This document shows positions 36,401 through 44,417 of a stretch of 64,000 bases of DNA, piece by piece (within the stretch, counting starts at the first letter, position 1; each line of letters opens with the position of its first letter). Under the pieces are notes generated by a model. The model did not search any database, was not told the origin of the DNA, and saw only the letters and a program-made list of their open reading frames with translations. The position numbers were made by a program, and so were the translations under genes. The DNA comes from Aquicella lusitana. Its GTDB lineage: Bacteria > Pseudomonadota > Gammaproteobacteria > DSM-16500. The DNA lies in contig NZ_LR699114.1 of the NCBI RefSeq assembly GCF_902459475.1, forward strand, positions 1 through 64,000, read 5' to 3'.

Positions 36401-36670
36401 AACATTCAAACCTTGATTGCGCAGCGGAAGGCCGAGCTCATTATCAACCTTCCTACGGCGAATGGCATCAATACCCTGACGGATGGTTATATGATCCGGC
36501 GAATGGCAGTGGACCATCACATTCCTTTGATTACCAATCTGCAGATTGCGCAAATCATGCTGCAATGTTTAATTGACTTTAAGGGAAAAACACCGGAGAC
36601 CGTATTATCATGGCAAGAGTACATACAGAGGCATGTTCCTTATCAACAATCAATCAGAATGATAGCATAA
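33452..36670 (+). CDS. carB: Carbamoyl-phosphate synthase large subunit, CAD-like
   Basis: 1072 residues from ATG 33452 (GAGG seven bases upstream; a TTG 13 codons earlier is less likely). It makes carbamoyl phosphate from bicarbonate, ammonia and two ATP. Two homologous ATP-grasp halves: GSGGLRIGQAGEFDYSGSQA starts the first and GSGPYSIGSSVEFDWCAV the second. Other blocks are MENLDPMGIHTGES, NPETVSTDYD and EHVENAGIHSGDATLV. The last 130 residues are the MGS-like regulatory domain. EFDWCAV, HPVVISKF and TNYLYLTY are features of animal CAD. The stop overlaps the pyrB start (TAATG). Confidence 0.97.
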   Translation: MRFSGKKVLLLGSGGLRIGQAGEFDYSGSQAIKALKEEGIHVVLANPNIATVQTDAHMADTLYLQPLNIEVITQIIKKEKPDGILLGFGGQTALNLGLALEKAGILAEHHVEVLGTQVRSIQQTEDRDLFKQALESIGIHTPRSICVTSVEAALAAAEEIGYPIMMRSGFSLGGLGSGKITNKGELTRRAKECFATVPQILIEEYLLGWKEFEYEIVRDADGNALTICNMENLDPMGIHTGESIVVAPAQTLSNRDHQHLRNMSIAIANHFTIVGECNIQFAVNPENGDYRVIEMNARLSRSSALASKATGYPLAFVAAKLGLGYLLHEIKNSVTQQTCAFFEPALDYVVVKIPRWDTHKLKAAERTIGTEMKSVGEVMSIGRSFPESLQKAVGMLNIGASCLSDYPHAIPDAKREIEFPTDRRLFALYQFFMSGGTVAEAQRLSNINFWFLSHIHAITEVEKRLAAEPLSPELLLHAKRMGFSDRAIGKLTKQSEEDVRMLRLSKQIVPYVKQIDTLAGEFAAQTNYLYLTYHAAEHDIEATPERPILVLGSGPYSIGSSVEFDWCAVNTSRSLRELGKKSILINSNPETVSTDYDESDRLYFEQLTLERVRDIADFEKAAGIIVSVGGQVANNLALPLAKTGYQLLGTSAQSIDNAEDREKFSALLNQLNIDQPAWQRVTSLENAKQFAEMIGYPVLIRPSYILSGSAMNVAYDERSLEQYLLEASLVSSEHPVVISKFILDAKELEVDGVADRGKIIIDAIAEHVENAGIHSGDATLVIPPQRLYLETIRKTKKITSQIVEALKITGPFNIQFIAKNNFIQVIECNLRASRSFPFVSKVTGYNFINIATRAMLGQHKPMIYETLELDYVAVKVPQFSYHRLKGANPVANVEMASTGEVACLGENLYEAYLRAWLATEQALPEKRILVSIADVHKAKLLPYLLQLEEQGWVFYSTSGTHAFLSKNGIGSYFVHKASEKSEPNIQTLIAQRKAELIINLPTANGINTLTDGYMIRRMAVDHHIPLITNLQIAQIMLQCLIDFKGKTPETVLSWQEYIQRHVPYQQSIRMIA

Positions 36671-37602
36671 TGAAAAGTTTACTTTATGGTCATGATGTTC
36701 TTTCCATGAAAGAATTGTCATTAGCGCAGATTCAGCAAGTGCTCGAGCTCGCCGCAACATTCAAATCAGAAGACGTACCTGCGTTATTAAAAAATAAAAT
36801 CATTGCTCACTGTTTTTTTGAACCTTCGACGCGCACGCGCCTATCTTTTGAGACAGCGACGCTACGACTGGGCGGTCAGGTCATTGGTTTTTCGAGTGAT
36901 GAAAGTCTTTCAATCAAGAAAGGCGAAACGCTGCAGGATACCATTCAGGTTTTATCCCATTATGCAGACCTCATCATCGTTCGCCATCCCAAAGAAGGGG
37001 CTGCGCGGCTTGCGGCCGAGACGTCGGCAAAGCCGGTAATCAATGCGGGGGACGGGGCGAATCAACATCCTACGCAGGCGTTGCTGGATTTATTTACCAT
37101 ACAAGAATGCCAGAACAAGATTGATGGACTGGCGATTGCACTGGTTGGTGATCTTAAATATGGCCGCACGATACACTCATTTGCCCAGGCATGTACATTG
37201 TTTGATATACGATTATTCCTGGTCTCTCCTGATTCATTGACCTTGCCCGATTTTATCTGCGATGAATTGAAGCGCAACGGCGTTCGCTTTTCATTTCATC
37301 AGTCGCTGGAAGAAGTCGTTCCCAAAGTAGATATTCTGTATATGACACGTATTCAACAAGAGCGTTTCAACGATGCAGATTATCAGCTGATTAAAAAACG
37401 CTGCATCCTGACACCCGATTTGCTCGCCACAGCAAAGCCTAATTTGAAAATTTTGCACCCTTTGCCGCGGGTAAATGAAATCGACGCGGAAGTGGACAAA
37501 ACGCCGCATGCTTATTATTTTCAACAGGCAGCGAATGGCGTATATGTGCGGGAAGCGCTTTTAGCCTTGATGTTAAATGAGAATGTGCAGGTGTTGACAT
37601 GA
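36670..37602 (+). CDS. pyrB: Aspartate carbamoyltransferase catalytic subunit
   Basis: 310 residues from ATG 36670, which overlaps the carB stop by one base; a longer frame runs back inside carB and is not used. It forms carbamoyl aspartate. Motifs: FFEPSTRTRLSFETA (carbamoyl phosphate site), the active-site loop GETLQDTIQVL, and HPTQALLDLF. It is E. coli-like in length and is followed by a regulatory chain gene, so it should form the dodecameric class B enzyme. Confidence 0.97.
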   Translation: MKSLLYGHDVLSMKELSLAQIQQVLELAATFKSEDVPALLKNKIIAHCFFEPSTRTRLSFETATLRLGGQVIGFSSDESLSIKKGETLQDTIQVLSHYADLIIVRHPKEGAARLAAETSAKPVINAGDGANQHPTQALLDLFTIQECQNKIDGLAIALVGDLKYGRTIHSFAQACTLFDIRLFLVSPDSLTLPDFICDELKRNGVRFSFHQSLEEVVPKVDILYMTRIQQERFNDADYQLIKKRCILTPDLLATAKPNLKILHPLPRVNEIDAEVDKTPHAYYFQQAANGVYVREALLALMLNENVQVLT

Positions 37603-38057
37603 ATAAAACATTATCTGTTTCAGCCATTCAAAACGGTACGGTGATTGACCATATTCCTGCAGGCCAGGCCTTGCGTATTCTGCATTTATTGCGCTTGTTA
37701 AACAAGAAATGCCAGGTCACAGTGGGGTTTAATTTATCCAGCCAACGCATGAAATTAAAAGACCTGGTGAAGGTTGAAAATTATCTTTTAACAAAAGAAG
37801 AAGCCGACAAAATTACGGTTTTTGCACCGGATGCAACCATCAATATTATTAAAAATTTTGATGTCGTCGAGAAAATTATTACGCAATTGCCACCAGGTAT
37901 AGAGGGTGTGTTTTCGTGTCCCAATCAGGCTTGCATCTCGCATGTAGAGCCTGTGGAAAGCTTTTTTATAATCAAAGAACAGAGCAAGCGTGTCCATGTG
38001 ATATGCAAATACTGCGAAAAAATATTTGACCGGAATCAGGTAAAGGTAAAAATATAG
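37599..38057 (+). CDS. pyrI: Aspartate carbamoyltransferase regulatory subunit
   Basis: 152 residues. The N-terminal part binds nucleotide effectors (NGTVIDHIPAGQALRIL). The C-terminal part holds the structural zinc through four cysteines, CPNQAC and CKYC, as in E. coli PyrI. Overlaps pyrB by four bases (ATGA), which fits equal production of the two chains. With it the pathway can be controlled by ATP, CTP and UTP. Confidence 0.97.
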   Translation: MNKTLSVSAIQNGTVIDHIPAGQALRILHLLRLLNKKCQVTVGFNLSSQRMKLKDLVKVENYLLTKEEADKITVFAPDATINIIKNFDVVEKIITQLPPGIEGVFSCPNQACISHVEPVESFFIIKEQSKRVHVICKYCEKIFDRNQVKVKI

Positions 38058-38079
38058 TAAAAGCGGATTTCAAGTTAAA

Positions 38080-39294
38080 ATGACGATTATAAAAGACATC
38101 AAAACTTATCAGGGAAATACCATTGACTTGGTGTTGGCAGATAATAAAGATCATATTATTCAGGCGGACGGATTGACAGCTTTGCCTGCTGTGATCGACC
38201 CGCACGTGCATTTTCGTACACCCGGGATGGAATACAAGGAAGATTGGCGAACCGGCGCCAAGGCGGCTATTCGCGGCGGCTGCACGACTGTGTTTGACAT
38301 GCCTAATACCAAGCCACCCACGATTACCCAGTCCCTGCTCGATGAAAAAAAAGCACTGATCGATCGACAGCTGAAAGAAGCAGGCATTCCGCTGCGTTAT
38401 AAACTTTTTTTTGGTGCCGACAAAGGCCATCTGGATGAAATTGCAAACATTGAGAAGGACTGTGTAGGTATCAAGGTGTTCATGGGATGCAGTACGGGCA
38501 ACCTGGTCATTGATGATGACGAAAGTTTGCATGCTGTTTTCTCGCTTGCGGCAAAGCATCATATGCTAGTAGCAGTACACGCAGAAGATGAACATTTAAT
38601 TCGGGAACGTAAGGCAAACTATCAAGGAGAGTGGAATTATCCTGTGCATTCCGTTATCCGTAATATTGATGTTGCTGCGAAAGCGGTCGAAAAAGCGATT
38701 GCGCTAACAAAGCGCTATGGCACGCGCTTATATATTTTGCATGTGAGCAGCGCAGAAGAAGTTGCGCTAATTAAAACGGCAAAACAGGCTGGTTTGCCCG
38801 TATTTGCAGAGACGACACCCCATCATTTGTTTTTTGATACGACGCTTTATGATGTATTGGCGGGCAAAGCAGTAGTAAATCCGCCGCTGCGTGATCCAAG
38901 GCATCGCGAACATTTGTTTGCCGCGATACACGAGAAAGTAATTGATACCATTGGTTCAGATCATGCGCCTCATACACCGGATGAAAAAGCACTACCTTAT
39001 GGCGAATGCCCCTCAGGTATGCCGGGAATCGAATTTATGTTGCCTATGCTGCTTAATGCCTGCTCCCGCGATTTGCTCAACCTGGATGAAGTAGTTGCAT
39101 TGACATCAGCAAACGCTCGCCACATTTTCCATATGCCTCCTTCAGATGACTGGGTATTAGTCAATCTCGGCGAAACGCGCACGGTTGAGCGTACGGAAAG
39201 TAAATGCGGCTGGTCACCCTATATGGGTCTTACTTTAAAAGGTTGGCCTGTTTATACGATTTTGAAAGATACTTGTTATAAAGTGAATAATTAA
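38080..39294 (+). CDS. pyrC: Dihydroorotase (class I-like)
   Basis: 404 residues, amidohydrolase superfamily. It closes carbamoyl aspartate to dihydroorotate. Metal ligands: HVHFRTPG (HxH), the middle region VGIKVFMG, HAEDEH, LYILHVSS and GSDHAPHTPDEK with the catalytic Asp. The PHVHFRTPGxxxKEDW and CTTVFDMPNT pattern is nearer the longer dihydroorotases than E. coli PyrC (348 aa). The lysine in GIKVFMG could be the carbamylated one. Last gene of the car-pyr operon, 22 bases after pyrI. Confidence 0.93.
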   Translation: MTIIKDIKTYQGNTIDLVLADNKDHIIQADGLTALPAVIDPHVHFRTPGMEYKEDWRTGAKAAIRGGCTTVFDMPNTKPPTITQSLLDEKKALIDRQLKEAGIPLRYKLFFGADKGHLDEIANIEKDCVGIKVFMGCSTGNLVIDDDESLHAVFSLAAKHHMLVAVHAEDEHLIRERKANYQGEWNYPVHSVIRNIDVAAKAVEKAIALTKRYGTRLYILHVSSAEEVALIKTAKQAGLPVFAETTPHHLFFDTTLYDVLAGKAVVNPPLRDPRHREHLFAAIHEKVIDTIGSDHAPHTPDEKALPYGECPSGMPGIEFMLPMLLNACSRDLLNLDEVVALTSANARHIFHMPPSDDWVLVNLGETRTVERTESKCGWSPYMGLTLKGWPVYTILKDTCYKVNN

Positions 39295-39317
39295 AAGTTC
39301 TCTCTGCTTTCCGTCAT

Positions 39318-39381
39318 TGCTCTCGCCGTCGTCCGCTATGCGCAAACTTGAAGATACACATAGCGGACGACGGCGAGAGCA
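39318..39381. repeat. Perfect 23-base inverted repeat after pyrC
   Basis: Arms 39318-39340 and 39359-39381 (starting TGCTCTCGCCGTCGTCCGCT) are exact reverse complements around an 18-base loop. It lies between the convergent pyrC and sphingosine-phosphate lyase genes. It may act as a terminator, but lacks a U-run, and it is unrelated in sequence to the GGATGACA family. Confidence 0.8.
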
Positions 39382-39427
39382 GAAATTTACCGGACAGTAA
39401 TGGAGGACAGCATGTGGATAGCAATCG

Positions 39428-41230
39428 CTACAAATTTTTTTTGGTATAGCGCTTCTCTTCTTCTTTTTTATCCGTTTCAGTTATCGCCGACTGCGGCGTT
39501 GCCTTTGGCCAGAAATAGCCGGGATAATTGTTGCCGGGCAGCGATTGATCGATGCGGACATACATATCACCTATTAAATCCTGCACAACAGATGGCACGA
39601 AACCGGTTGCGAGCACGCCATAGGCTTTAGCAATGCCTTTCGGTTTTTGATGCGGATTTTGTTTGACATAATCCACCGATTTTTTTAAATCGGTTACGAA
39701 GTCTTTTACAAAATCAGGCACCTTGGTATGCAGGGCAGTCAGGCAAAAGTGAAAACCATCAGCTTGATAATCCGATGTTAATAAACAGTTTAATTCCCAT
39801 CCGTGTGACTTCATTAATTCAGCGACTAAAAGAGGATTGATTCCAGATGTCGTGCGCATGCCAACTACAGAGAGCTGAGTGGAATAGGGAACGATGATGC
39901 CGTCAATTTTTTTAACTTCATCGGTTAATTCTTTGGCGAGCGCAAGAATAGCTGCTGTATCTTTAACATAACCGTTTTCACCTTGATAAAGCATTACTGC
40001 ATGGGCGGTGACGACTTGCACGCCTGTGCGGGATCCAGGAAGACCTGGCGTGACATAAGAACCGACAGAAGAGGTAAGATAAGTATGTGTCGGTGTGGGA
40101 GCAATCAATACTTCCGCGCGTCGCCTGAATAAAATAATAGATACGCCCTTGGGGCCTTCACCATATTTATGAATATCTGCAGAAACACTGCTAACGCCCT
40201 CATTTTGAAAATCACACCAGGGTAATTCGACGCCTGCTTTTTTAGCGAAAGCTGTTAAAAAACCACCAAGACACGCATCAACATGGAAAGGAATGGGTTT
40301 GGATCTATGAAGCCAATCTTTATTATTTTGAGCTATCTCTGCTAATTCCTTGATGGGGTCGATGACGCCAAATGGAAAAGAGGGAGCGGAAGCTGCCATC
40401 ATGCAAGTATTACGGTTAATGGCAGCTTTCATCGCATTAACATCAGCCCGGCCTGTGTTTTTATCAACGGGCACAACGACTAATTTGGCGTTTAATATTT
40501 CTGCGGCCTTCCAAAAAGCAGGATGTGCACTGCTCGGCACAATGATTTCAGGCGCTTGGTTTCCATTTTTTCGGGCGTGCAAAACGTAGGCCTTGCAGGC
40601 TTCAAAAATACTTAACGTACCGCCTGCGGTAATAACGCCATGTGTGCCATCAGGACCATTAAACAATTTTCTGCACCAGGAAATCACTTCTGCTTCTTTT
40701 TTCTTAATGTCTTTGAAGACAGGATGCATTGGGTTGGTTAATGCAGTTTCTCCATAAAGTTTTTCTAAAAACGCAGAAAATTCGGGCGGATATTCTGAAT
40801 AGATGGCGCCAGACAAACGGCCTTTTTTATTTTCTATTTGCTTTTTGGGATATACTTTACGTATTTCCTCAATACTATATCCTTCTGGCGGCAGCGAATG
40901 GATCGGCGGCGTTGCCGATTTTTCTCTGTCTGCTTCTATTTCGACTTTATAACCATTCAGGTTTTTTGTCACTTCACCTCTGATTAATTTATCAGCTATC
41001 CGGCCTACCACGGGCACCTGCAGTGTTTTTTTAACCGCATTATTCATGAGGGTTTCTTTAATTTTTTTAGTGTCCCATTCGTGGTAGAGCGAATAAGTTT
41101 GATACGCGAAGCGTGGCCCATATTGGAGTAAAAGCAGGGCTGTAATGATCGTTACAGGGGAATAGTCCTCCAGCGTTTCATTGACATAATTTCCTAGCCA
41201 GTTTGCCATTTGCAGAGAGCCGCTTAACAT
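39428..41230 (-). CDS. Sphingosine-1-phosphate lyase-like protein (candidate effector)
   Basis: 600 residues, group II PLP decarboxylase family. The PLP lysine is K355 in SADIHKYGEGPKG, as in human SPL (SADTHKYGxxPKG). Also YGETALTNPMHPVFKDI, TAGGTLSIFEACKAY, FHVDACLGGF and GSRTGVQVVTAHAVML. A single membrane segment lies near residues 27-45, as in the eukaryotic ER enzyme. The enzyme splits phosphorylated long-chain bases. The Legionella homologue (LpSpl/LegS2) is a Dot/Icm effector that lowers host sphingolipids and restrains autophagy. The tail TDKKEEEKRYTKKNL is an acidic/basic stretch that would suit a Dot/Icm signal. AGGA is eight bases before the ATG. Confidence 0.93.
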   Translation of the reverse strand: MLSGSLQMANWLGNYVNETLEDYSPVTIITALLLLQYGPRFAYQTYSLYHEWDTKKIKETLMNNAVKKTLQVPVVGRIADKLIRGEVTKNLNGYKVEIEADREKSATPPIHSLPPEGYSIEEIRKVYPKKQIENKKGRLSGAIYSEYPPEFSAFLEKLYGETALTNPMHPVFKDIKKKEAEVISWCRKLFNGPDGTHGVITAGGTLSIFEACKAYVLHARKNGNQAPEIIVPSSAHPAFWKAAEILNAKLVVVPVDKNTGRADVNAMKAAINRNTCMMAASAPSFPFGVIDPIKELAEIAQNNKDWLHRSKPIPFHVDACLGGFLTAFAKKAGVELPWCDFQNEGVSSVSADIHKYGEGPKGVSIILFRRRAEVLIAPTPTHTYLTSSVGSYVTPGLPGSRTGVQVVTAHAVMLYQGENGYVKDTAAILALAKELTDEVKKIDGIIVPYSTQLSVVGMRTTSGINPLLVAELMKSHGWELNCLLTSDYQADGFHFCLTALHTKVPDFVKDFVTDLKKSVDYVKQNPHQKPKGIAKAYGVLATGFVPSVVQDLIGDMYVRIDQSLPGNNYPGYFWPKATPQSAITETDKKEEEKRYTKKNL

Positions 41231-41358
41231 GTGAGAGATCCTTTCTAATTGATTAGTCAGGTATTTTTGAGGAGGGCGGGTGTTGCGTCAAGCGGGTTTT
41301 TTTCAAAATATCGACTATACTTAAGAAAAATGAACGAGTTACCAACGAGAGAGTGGGC

Positions 41359-42144
41359 ATGATAATGATAAATTTCCAAAAAATGGGAATCGCGCTTATA
41401 GCGCTACTATTTTTATCATTTATTCAGCCTGCTTTTGCCGAAGATCCACCACTACCAACACCCGTTGGCCGCGTTATTTGGGTGCAGGGAACTTTAAAGG
41501 CCATTATGCCTAACCAGGAAGAGCGTCTGCTGAAAAAAACGTCGGTTATCTATTTGAATGATACATTAATTACGGATAGCAAAAGTAAAGCTCAAATTGC
41601 TTTCACTGATAACACATTGATGACGTTTCGTCCCGACACAAAATTTTATATTGATAAATATCAGTATAATCCCAAGGCGAAAAAAGGCTCGGTGGGCAAA
41701 TATATAATGAATTTGATCGAAGGCGGCTTTCGCACAATTACTGGCCTTATCGCGAAAGGTAATCCCAGTGATTATAAAGTCAATACACCTGTTGCTACTA
41801 TCGGCGTGCGTGGTACGGATTATACCGTGTACGTTAATCCCAAAGGTCAGTTATATGTAGGCTATTATAGCGGATCACCTTGCGTTGATAGCAAAAAAGG
41901 ATCCTTGTGTTTAAGCGAGAAAACAAAATACGCTTATGTACCAACATCGGGAGCTGTTCCTGTTCCGCTTAGCCAGCAGCCGGCTGTCTTTCATGAAAAA
42001 CTGGATATTGTTCCTACTAAAATCACACCATTTTCTGCCGTGGGCGGTGGTGTGACAACAGCTGGAACAGCAGTAGGCACAACGGGTACTTCAACGCCAC
42101 CCGCACGCTCGGGAACAGTTTCAAGCTTTTGTATCACCAACTGA
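41359..42144 (+). CDS. Secreted FecR-domain protein
   Basis: 261 residues from ATG 41359 (a GTG two codons earlier is possible). Signal peptide about 1-27 (IALIALLFLSFIQPAFA). Residues 35-160 form a FecR domain: GRVIWVQGTL, INDTLI-like LNDTLITDSKSKAQIAFTD, TLMTFRPDTKFYIDKYQY, and TPVATIGVRGTDY. The remainder is low in recognisable features. Stand-alone periplasmic FecR proteins are often encoded beside CHASE2-cyclases, as here (convergent, two-base gap), which suggests a shared sensing role. Confidence 0.85.
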   Translation: MIMINFQKMGIALIALLFLSFIQPAFAEDPPLPTPVGRVIWVQGTLKAIMPNQEERLLKKTSVIYLNDTLITDSKSKAQIAFTDNTLMTFRPDTKFYIDKYQYNPKAKKGSVGKYIMNLIEGGFRTITGLIAKGNPSDYKVNTPVATIGVRGTDYTVYVNPKGQLYVGYYSGSPCVDSKKGSLCLSEKTKYAYVPTSGAVPVPLSQQPAVFHEKLDIVPTKITPFSAVGGGVTTAGTAVGTTGTSTPPARSGTVSSFCITN

Positions 42145-42146
42145 AC

Positions 42147-44348
42147 CTATTTAGTCGCATGCACATACACCCCATCCCAATCTGGCGGCAGGGGGTGCGC
42201 CTTGAATTCCTTAATTCGATCCAGGTAAATTCGATAGATTTTCGTTTCAGCGTGCGTTTGTTGTAGTTGCGTTAACAAGGCTTCTGCTTCATCCCATCGC
42301 TGAGCGAAATAATGTTCAAGGGCCTTATGATAAGAAGCAAGTTCGATTGCCTGTTCTGTTGTTAATTCTGTTTTTTTGCAGATGACTTCATAAATTGCAA
42401 CACCAGATTTTTTTCCTTTTACCCTGACACGATCTAATAAGCGAAAAACAAATCTTGATTGGTGCTGTTCTGTATTTTCAGTAACAATGATATTCACACC
42501 ATAGAATTTGGTAAGACTTTCAACGCGCGACGCCAGATTAACTGCGTCGCCAAGCACAGTGTAATTACGGCGGAAGCGTGACCCCATGTCGCCTACACTC
42601 ATGAGGCCACTGTTAATGCCAATACCGATTTTAATTTCTGGCCATTTTCGCTCTGCCAGCATCGGCTGCAAAGTAATCAGTTTTGTTTGCATATCAATTG
42701 CGGACTCAAGTGCGTGGCGCGCATGATTTTTATCTTTTAACGGGGCGCCCCAGAAAGCCATGATAAGATCACCCACATACTTGTCTATGGTGCCGCGATG
42801 TTTAAAAATAATTTCTGTCATGGGCGTGAAGAAAGTGTTTAACATATCAACCAATTCGGCAGCTGACATGCCTTCTGAAATGGTGGTGAAATTACGAATA
42901 TCCGCAAATAGAACAGACATCTCTCTGTCTTCACCATGCAGGCCATAATTGCCGGTCGTTTTTAACATTTCATCAATATGTTTTTCTGGAACGTATTGTC
43001 CAAACATTTCCTTAAGCCTTTCACGGCGCCGTGTTTCAAACAGATAACCGTAGATGATATTTAAAATGGCAATGGCGAAAATTAAAAAAATCGGCAGAAG
43101 AAAAGATAAAATATAACCGGTTTGGTGCCAAATCCAATTATTGAGAAGCAGTAAACTAGGCGGTACCAGAATAATTAATAAGGCAAGTATTCGGGGACCA
43201 AAATAGGGAAACATAAAAGCAGCTATCAAACCAAATAAAACCGTGATGACAAAGTTGGCGCCAAAAGTCCAAGCGGGTTTATAAGAGAAACTGTCTTCGA
43301 GCATTCCGTTGACCAGCGTTGCCTGTATTTCAACGCCGGGGAAGGGATTTTGTACTGCTGTTGCGACAAGATCACCCAATCCTGTAGCAGAGGTACCTAC
43401 AAAAAGGATTTTTCCTAATAAGGCATTTTTGGGTATGTTGCGATTTAACACATCGATCGCGGAGTAATAGGAGAAGGTATAACTTTTACCAATGAAAGGA
43501 ATTAATACTTGTCCCTTATCATCGGTAGGGATCATACGTGTCCCAAAAACGATGCCTTCCAATTCTTTCGTGTGCCCATAAGTGGGTGTAACAAGCTGTA
43601 TATTTTCGCCAAGAAAAACTAGCACCGCCTGCAGTGACAAGGCAGGATAAACGCCGCCCTTATATTGAATCAGTAATGGCGCGTGTCGGATGATGCCATC
43701 GCTATCGGCAAAAATATTGATGAACCCAGCGCCTTTTGCTGCCTGCTGCAGAATAGGTATGTTACTGATATAGCCCAATGCTTTAATAATATGGAGTTCT
43801 CGGCTTTCTTCAGGTGTTAAGGTTAAAAGTGGTTTTGGTAGCTGGTTTTGCGTTTCAGGGCGCGGTAAAAAACCAATGGGAAGCACAGTAGGATTTTCTG
43901 CGAGGCTTTTGGCAAAGATAGAATCTTCATCAAACAATGGCTCGCTTTTTCTCAAAATCGATTCCAGTGCTGTGTTAGCCATATTTTTTTTGCTTAAGGT
44001 ATCAAGTAGCGCTTTGGCGATATTAATTTCTTTTTCAGAAAAAAGAATATCAAAAGCTATGACGGCGGCGCCTTCTTCTTTTAATCGGTCTGTTAACTCG
44101 GCGAGCTTACTTCTCGGCCAGGGCCATCGACCGATAGCTTTGAGGCTTTTGTCATCAATATCAATAATCGCCACGGGGCTGACCGGTGTGATTTTTTCAG
44201 TGAGAATACGCATGCGTAATTGCAAATCGTAGCCCAGATTATCAAGGCGTTCGATGAATAGGCGAACAAATCGGGTGGGGGTGATTAATAACCAGATGGC
44301 GATAGCTACCAGAATCAGGCCTAAAAAAATGGGAATGCGCTTGCTCAT
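42147..44348 (-). CDS. CHASE2-domain adenylate/guanylate cyclase
   Basis: 733 residues from ATG 44348 (AAAGGA upstream). One N-terminal membrane helix (about 5-22), then an extracytoplasmic CHASE2 domain (VAIIDIDDKSLKAIGRWPWPR, VIAFDILFSE, LFVGTSATGLGDLVATAVQN), then three helices near 345-440. The class III cyclase domain follows: LFADIRNFTTISEGM and DKYVGDLIMAFWGAP carry the two metal-binding aspartates, and VLGDAVNLASRVE follows. A TPR-like tail ends the protein. It should make cAMP or cGMP in response to a periplasmic signal, perhaps through the neighbouring FecR protein. Confidence 0.92.
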   Translation of the reverse strand: MSKRIPIFLGLILVAIAIWLLITPTRFVRLFIERLDNLGYDLQLRMRILTEKITPVSPVAIIDIDDKSLKAIGRWPWPRSKLAELTDRLKEEGAAVIAFDILFSEKEINIAKALLDTLSKKNMANTALESILRKSEPLFDEDSIFAKSLAENPTVLPIGFLPRPETQNQLPKPLLTLTPEESRELHIIKALGYISNIPILQQAAKGAGFINIFADSDGIIRHAPLLIQYKGGVYPALSLQAVLVFLGENIQLVTPTYGHTKELEGIVFGTRMIPTDDKGQVLIPFIGKSYTFSYYSAIDVLNRNIPKNALLGKILFVGTSATGLGDLVATAVQNPFPGVEIQATLVNGMLEDSFSYKPAWTFGANFVITVLFGLIAAFMFPYFGPRILALLIILVPPSLLLLNNWIWHQTGYILSFLLPIFLIFAIAILNIIYGYLFETRRRERLKEMFGQYVPEKHIDEMLKTTGNYGLHGEDREMSVLFADIRNFTTISEGMSAAELVDMLNTFFTPMTEIIFKHRGTIDKYVGDLIMAFWGAPLKDKNHARHALESAIDMQTKLITLQPMLAERKWPEIKIGIGINSGLMSVGDMGSRFRRNYTVLGDAVNLASRVESLTKFYGVNIIVTENTEQHQSRFVFRLLDRVRVKGKKSGVAIYEVICKKTELTTEQAIELASYHKALEHYFAQRWDEAEALLTQLQQTHAETKIYRIYLDRIKEFKAHPLPPDWDGVYVHATK

Positions 44349-44417
44349 GCCTTGTCCTTTATTCGTCCCTGCTTTCATCCTGCTACAAATGCGGTCTTAA
44401 ATCAATTTACTGCAAAC

